Part shown: in pieces, positions 40,464 to 42,496 of the stretch | Numbering within the stretch: the stretch's first letter is position 1 | Layout: each line of letters starts with the position of its first letter | Assembly (NCBI GenBank): GCA_904396495.1 | Contig: CAJFOJ010000025.1 | Location: 1 to 42,496 of the forward strand | Source: an uncultured Oscillospiraceae bacterium | GTDB lineage: Bacteria > Bacillota > Clostridia > Oscillospirales > Ruminococcaceae | Length of the DNA: 42,496 nt | Reading direction: 5' to 3' | The notes under the pieces: generated by a model | What the model was told of the DNA's origin: nothing | What the model saw: only the letters and a program-made list of their open reading frames with translations | Database searches by the model: none | Position numbers and translations under genes: made by a program

Positions 40464-42224
40464 ATGTATCTGGAAATGATGAAAAACCTTCTCACTCCCT
40501 TTGACGAGGCCCGGCTCAAAGCCATCTACGCCCCAAAAGTTGTGGCCGTGCCCCCCGCTGACTCCAGGCGGGATGTGATCGTCATGCCCGACGGGGAAAT
40601 CCGCTGCTATGGTGTGGTAGACGATAGATTCCGCTCCGTCCCCCTTCAAAAGGGCAAGCAGATGGTCTACCTTTCCTCTCAAAATTGCGGCCTCGACTGG
40701 AAGCTCTGCGCCGCCCCCTCCGACACCGCCATGGGCCCTGCGGTGAAAAGCCCGTGGTCGGGCCGGTATGTCACCATCCTCCCCTTCCAGCGCAACGGCG
40801 ACCGGGTGGGAGCTTACGCCCTGCTCTCCGAAATAGGTCCAGATGACCCAAACCCCCGCTATGTGAAGATCAGCGACGACAAAATTTACGACGTCTTCCA
40901 GCCTACCCCCCTTGCGTCCCGCCGCCGTTGGCTGGCAAGCGGGCACTTAAACCAGCGGGAAAATTACACCCCTTTGGTTTTTTACTCCGATGACGATGGG
41001 GAATCCTGGACCGTGGTGAAATTAAAGCCCACTCCCCGCCATCAGGTCGTGTGGCCTCATAAGGGGCGCCGCTGGAACAACAACGGCGCGGAACCAAATT
41101 TAGTAGAGCTGTCCGACGGGACCATCCTGCTCATGGTGCGGACCTCGCTGGACTACTTCTACTTTTACTATTCCCACGATGGGGGGAAAACCTGGACGGA
41201 TGGGGAGCCCTCCCCCTTCCACGGCACTCTGACCACCCCGTTTTTGCTGCGGCTACAGGATGGGCGCATTTTGCTCGCCTGGAACAACACCCGCCCCTTG
41301 GCGGAACGCAACCACAAAACCGAGTGGCCACCTCTTCACGAATGGGACATCACCGGCGAGTGTGAGGACGCCTTCACCAATCGGGACGCCTGTCATCTGG
41401 CTATTTCCGACGACGGCGTACACTGGACCGGCTTCCGGGAGTTTTATTTAAACGACATCCGGGGCGCCGCCGATTTTCGCTCACATGGTGGCGACATCTC
41501 CAGCCACGACAAAAGCGTCCACCAGTTCCAGATGTGGGAGCTTCCCTTTCACAAGGTGTTAGTCTCGCTGGGGCAGAACGAATCATCCAGACGGCTGGCG
41601 ATTTTTGACCTAGACTGGCTCTATGAGACCGAGCGCCACGAGGATTTCCAAATGGGGCTTCATAACTTAAGCACCCATCTCTATGTCAAGAGCATCTCCA
41701 GCGCTCACCACGACACCGGTTTTGTCGGCCACTGTGCCTGGAACCGGACCAACGGCCCGCTGCTGGTGCCCGACCCCGCCGGCACCTACGGTGAAGCGTT
41801 GCAGCTCTGCCGGATACATGACGATCGTCTGCTGTCAGAGCTGCAGGGGGCCGTCTGGAACTTTCCCAAAGCATATAAAGGGGAGGTCTCCTTTACTCTG
41901 CGGATTGCCGGCTCCGGCATCCGGGTGAGTCTCTGCGATCACTGGATTAACCCCTGCGACGAATATGTGAGTGACTACGCCGGATATTCCTTCTGTCTGG
42001 ACAGCACTCTCCTAAAGCAAAATGTCTGGCATACCGTCACAGTGTCTTACGATACCGCCGCCAAAACGGGGACTGTGTCCTGCGGCGGGGAGCCCTTATT
42101 TGGCTTGGCCCTGAAAAACGAAGCGCCCAACGGTATCTGCTACCTTCACTTGCAGACTATCGCTCAGACGGAGGATCACCTGGGTAGTTATCTAAATCGG
42201 TTGGATTTTACCGGAAGGGATTGA
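40464..42224 (+). CDS. Sialidase-fold (BNR repeat) protein without signal peptide
   Basis: The 586-residue protein has a six-bladed propeller part with Asp boxes YSDDDGESWT (about 174-183), YSHDGGKTWT (about 236-245) and ISDDGVHWT (about 314-322) and the sialidase-type segment AEPNLVELSDGTILLMVRT (about 209-227), then a C-terminal beta-sandwich-like region (about 420-586). No signal peptide or membrane span, so it is cytoplasmic, which is unusual for exo-sialidases. AAGGAG lies about 11 bases before the ATG. Together with the upstream isomerase it suggests intracellular breakdown of a sugar derivative. Catalytic Arg triad and Tyr could not be assigned with certainty, so sialidase activity is unproven. 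Confidence 0.78.
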   Translation: MYLEMMKNLLTPFDEARLKAIYAPKVVAVPPADSRRDVIVMPDGEIRCYGVVDDRFRSVPLQKGKQMVYLSSQNCGLDWKLCAAPSDTAMGPAVKSPWSGRYVTILPFQRNGDRVGAYALLSEIGPDDPNPRYVKISDDKIYDVFQPTPLASRRRWLASGHLNQRENYTPLVFYSDDDGESWTVVKLKPTPRHQVVWPHKGRRWNNNGAEPNLVELSDGTILLMVRTSLDYFYFYYSHDGGKTWTDGEPSPFHGTLTTPFLLRLQDGRILLAWNNTRPLAERNHKTEWPPLHEWDITGECEDAFTNRDACHLAISDDGVHWTGFREFYLNDIRGAADFRSHGGDISSHDKSVHQFQMWELPFHKVLVSLGQNESSRRLAIFDLDWLYETERHEDFQMGLHNLSTHLYVKSISSAHHDTGFVGHCAWNRTNGPLLVPDPAGTYGEALQLCRIHDDRLLSELQGAVWNFPKAYKGEVSFTLRIAGSGIRVSLCDHWINPCDEYVSDYAGYSFCLDSTLLKQNVWHTVTVSYDTAAKTGTVSCGGEPLFGLALKNEAPNGICYLHLQTIAQTEDHLGSYLNRLDFTGRD

Positions 42225-42287
42225 CAGTTCATCCCCTGTTTGGAGAGTGTCTGCCCTTTTGCGGAGCGGTCATCTGTGACAATATAA

Positions 42288-42327
42288 CAAAAAGCAGCCT
42301 GGAAAACAGTTTCCAGGCTGCTTTTTG
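42288..42327 (+). terminator. Terminator of the isomerase/sialidase-like unit
   Basis: An 18-bp perfect stem (42288-42305 with 42310-42327) with a four-base loop carries a T-tract in its 3' arm. Confidence 0.9.
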
Positions 42328-42350
42328 TACAATCTGATAAGAACAAAGAG

Positions 42351-42377
42351 AAACGGCCCCGTTTTACAGAGCCGTTT
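42351..42377 (-). terminator. Weak terminator for the right-edge gene
   Basis: AAACGGC (42351-42357) pairs with GCCGTTT (42371-42377); on the minus strand it follows the stop of the partial gene and has a broken T-tract (TCTCTTTG). Confidence 0.4.
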
Positions 42378-42434
42378 CCCTTAAGGAGATATAAGGAGAT
42401 TAATAAAGAGAGATTTGTCAAAATAATGGGTTAA

Positions 42435-42496
42435 TTACCGTACCCATTCGCCATTGGCGTTTACACGGTAACCTCCAACTGTAGTGTTTGCGGCCA
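42435..42496 (-). CDS. C-terminal end of a cell-wall-binding-like protein
   Basis: The last 19 codons before the TAA at 42437-42435 read AANTTVGGYRVNANGEWVR, ending in the pattern G-Y-x-V-N-A-x-G-x-W-V that also ends the protein at 23234 (GYWVNADGVWVP). It is the 3' end of a gene lying to the right of the window, probably another surface protein with choline-binding-like repeats. Only the final repeat is visible, so nothing can be said of the rest. Confidence 0.65.
   Translation of the reverse strand, partial: AANTTVGGYRVNANGEWVR

Noticed and set aside
42188..42421. 77-codon frame on the minus strand
   Set aside because: It lies across two terminator hairpins and overlaps the end of the sialidase-like gene.

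Overview
The window looks like chromosomal DNA of a low-to-mid-GC Gram-positive anaerobe, most likely a gut Clostridia (Oscillospirales-like) species. The evidence is indirect: strong AGGAGG-type ribosome binding sites, frequent GTG/TTG starts, many textbook rho-independent terminators and TTGACA-17-TATAAT promoters, an anaerobic glycerol-3-phosphate oxidation operon with a DUF1667 protein and GlpP, YaaL/DUF2508 and DUF951 proteins, and choline-binding-like cell-wall repeats. No rRNA, tRNA, CRISPR array, transposase or integrase was seen. Both ends cut a gene: an unrecognised protein on the left and the 3' end of a cell-wall-binding protein on the right, both on the minus strand.

Layout: 1-8.5 kb is almost entirely minus strand: an unknown partial gene, a C_GCAxxG_C_C protein, an Mrp-type ATPase, a membrane diguanylate cyclase with a GNAT acetyltransferase, an MgtC-like protein behind a long structured leader, a glycosyltransferase/acyltransferase pair, and CorA. 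8.6-13.9 kb is a plus-strand glycerol-3-phosphate operon: promoter, leader terminator, two flavoproteins, DUF1667 protein, a decayed glycerophosphodiesterase copy, an intact glycerophosphodiesterase, and the antiterminator GlpP. 13.9-20.5 kb holds a zinc-ribbon membrane protein with a condensation-fold acyltransferase, a Gfo/Idh/MocA oxidoreductase, a methyltransferase behind a 17-codon leader ORF, a DUF2508 protein, an MNT/HEPN pair and an AlkD-like repair protein. 20.7-26.4 kb holds ferritin, a kdgK-eda operon, a secreted choline-binding-like protein and a MATE transporter with a coupled 58-residue ORF.

26.6-30.6 kb is a tandem duplication of secreted DUF885 putative metallopeptidases. 30.6-32.9 kb is an AT-richer island with two HTH regulators, two SLOG-fold proteins and several perfect palindromes that look like operators. 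33.6-39.1 kb is housekeeping: DUF951, prfA, a Sua5-type tRNA modification enzyme, a coaE fused in frame to a membrane-anchored lytic transglycosylase, and an M18 aminopeptidase. 39.1-39.3 kb carries a palindromic GC-rich intergenic element. 39.7-42.2 kb is a two-gene sugar unit (TIM-barrel isomerase/epimerase and a sialidase-fold protein without a signal peptide).

Points of most interest are the possible leader-peptide control of the methyltransferase, the mutually exclusive RNA helices upstream of mgtC, the terminator in the glp leader of an operon that encodes its own antiterminator, the HTH-SLOG island, the CoaE-transglycosylase fusion, and the MNT-like protein lacking nucleotidyltransferase residues. 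Function assignments rest on reading motifs by eye; no database search was run.
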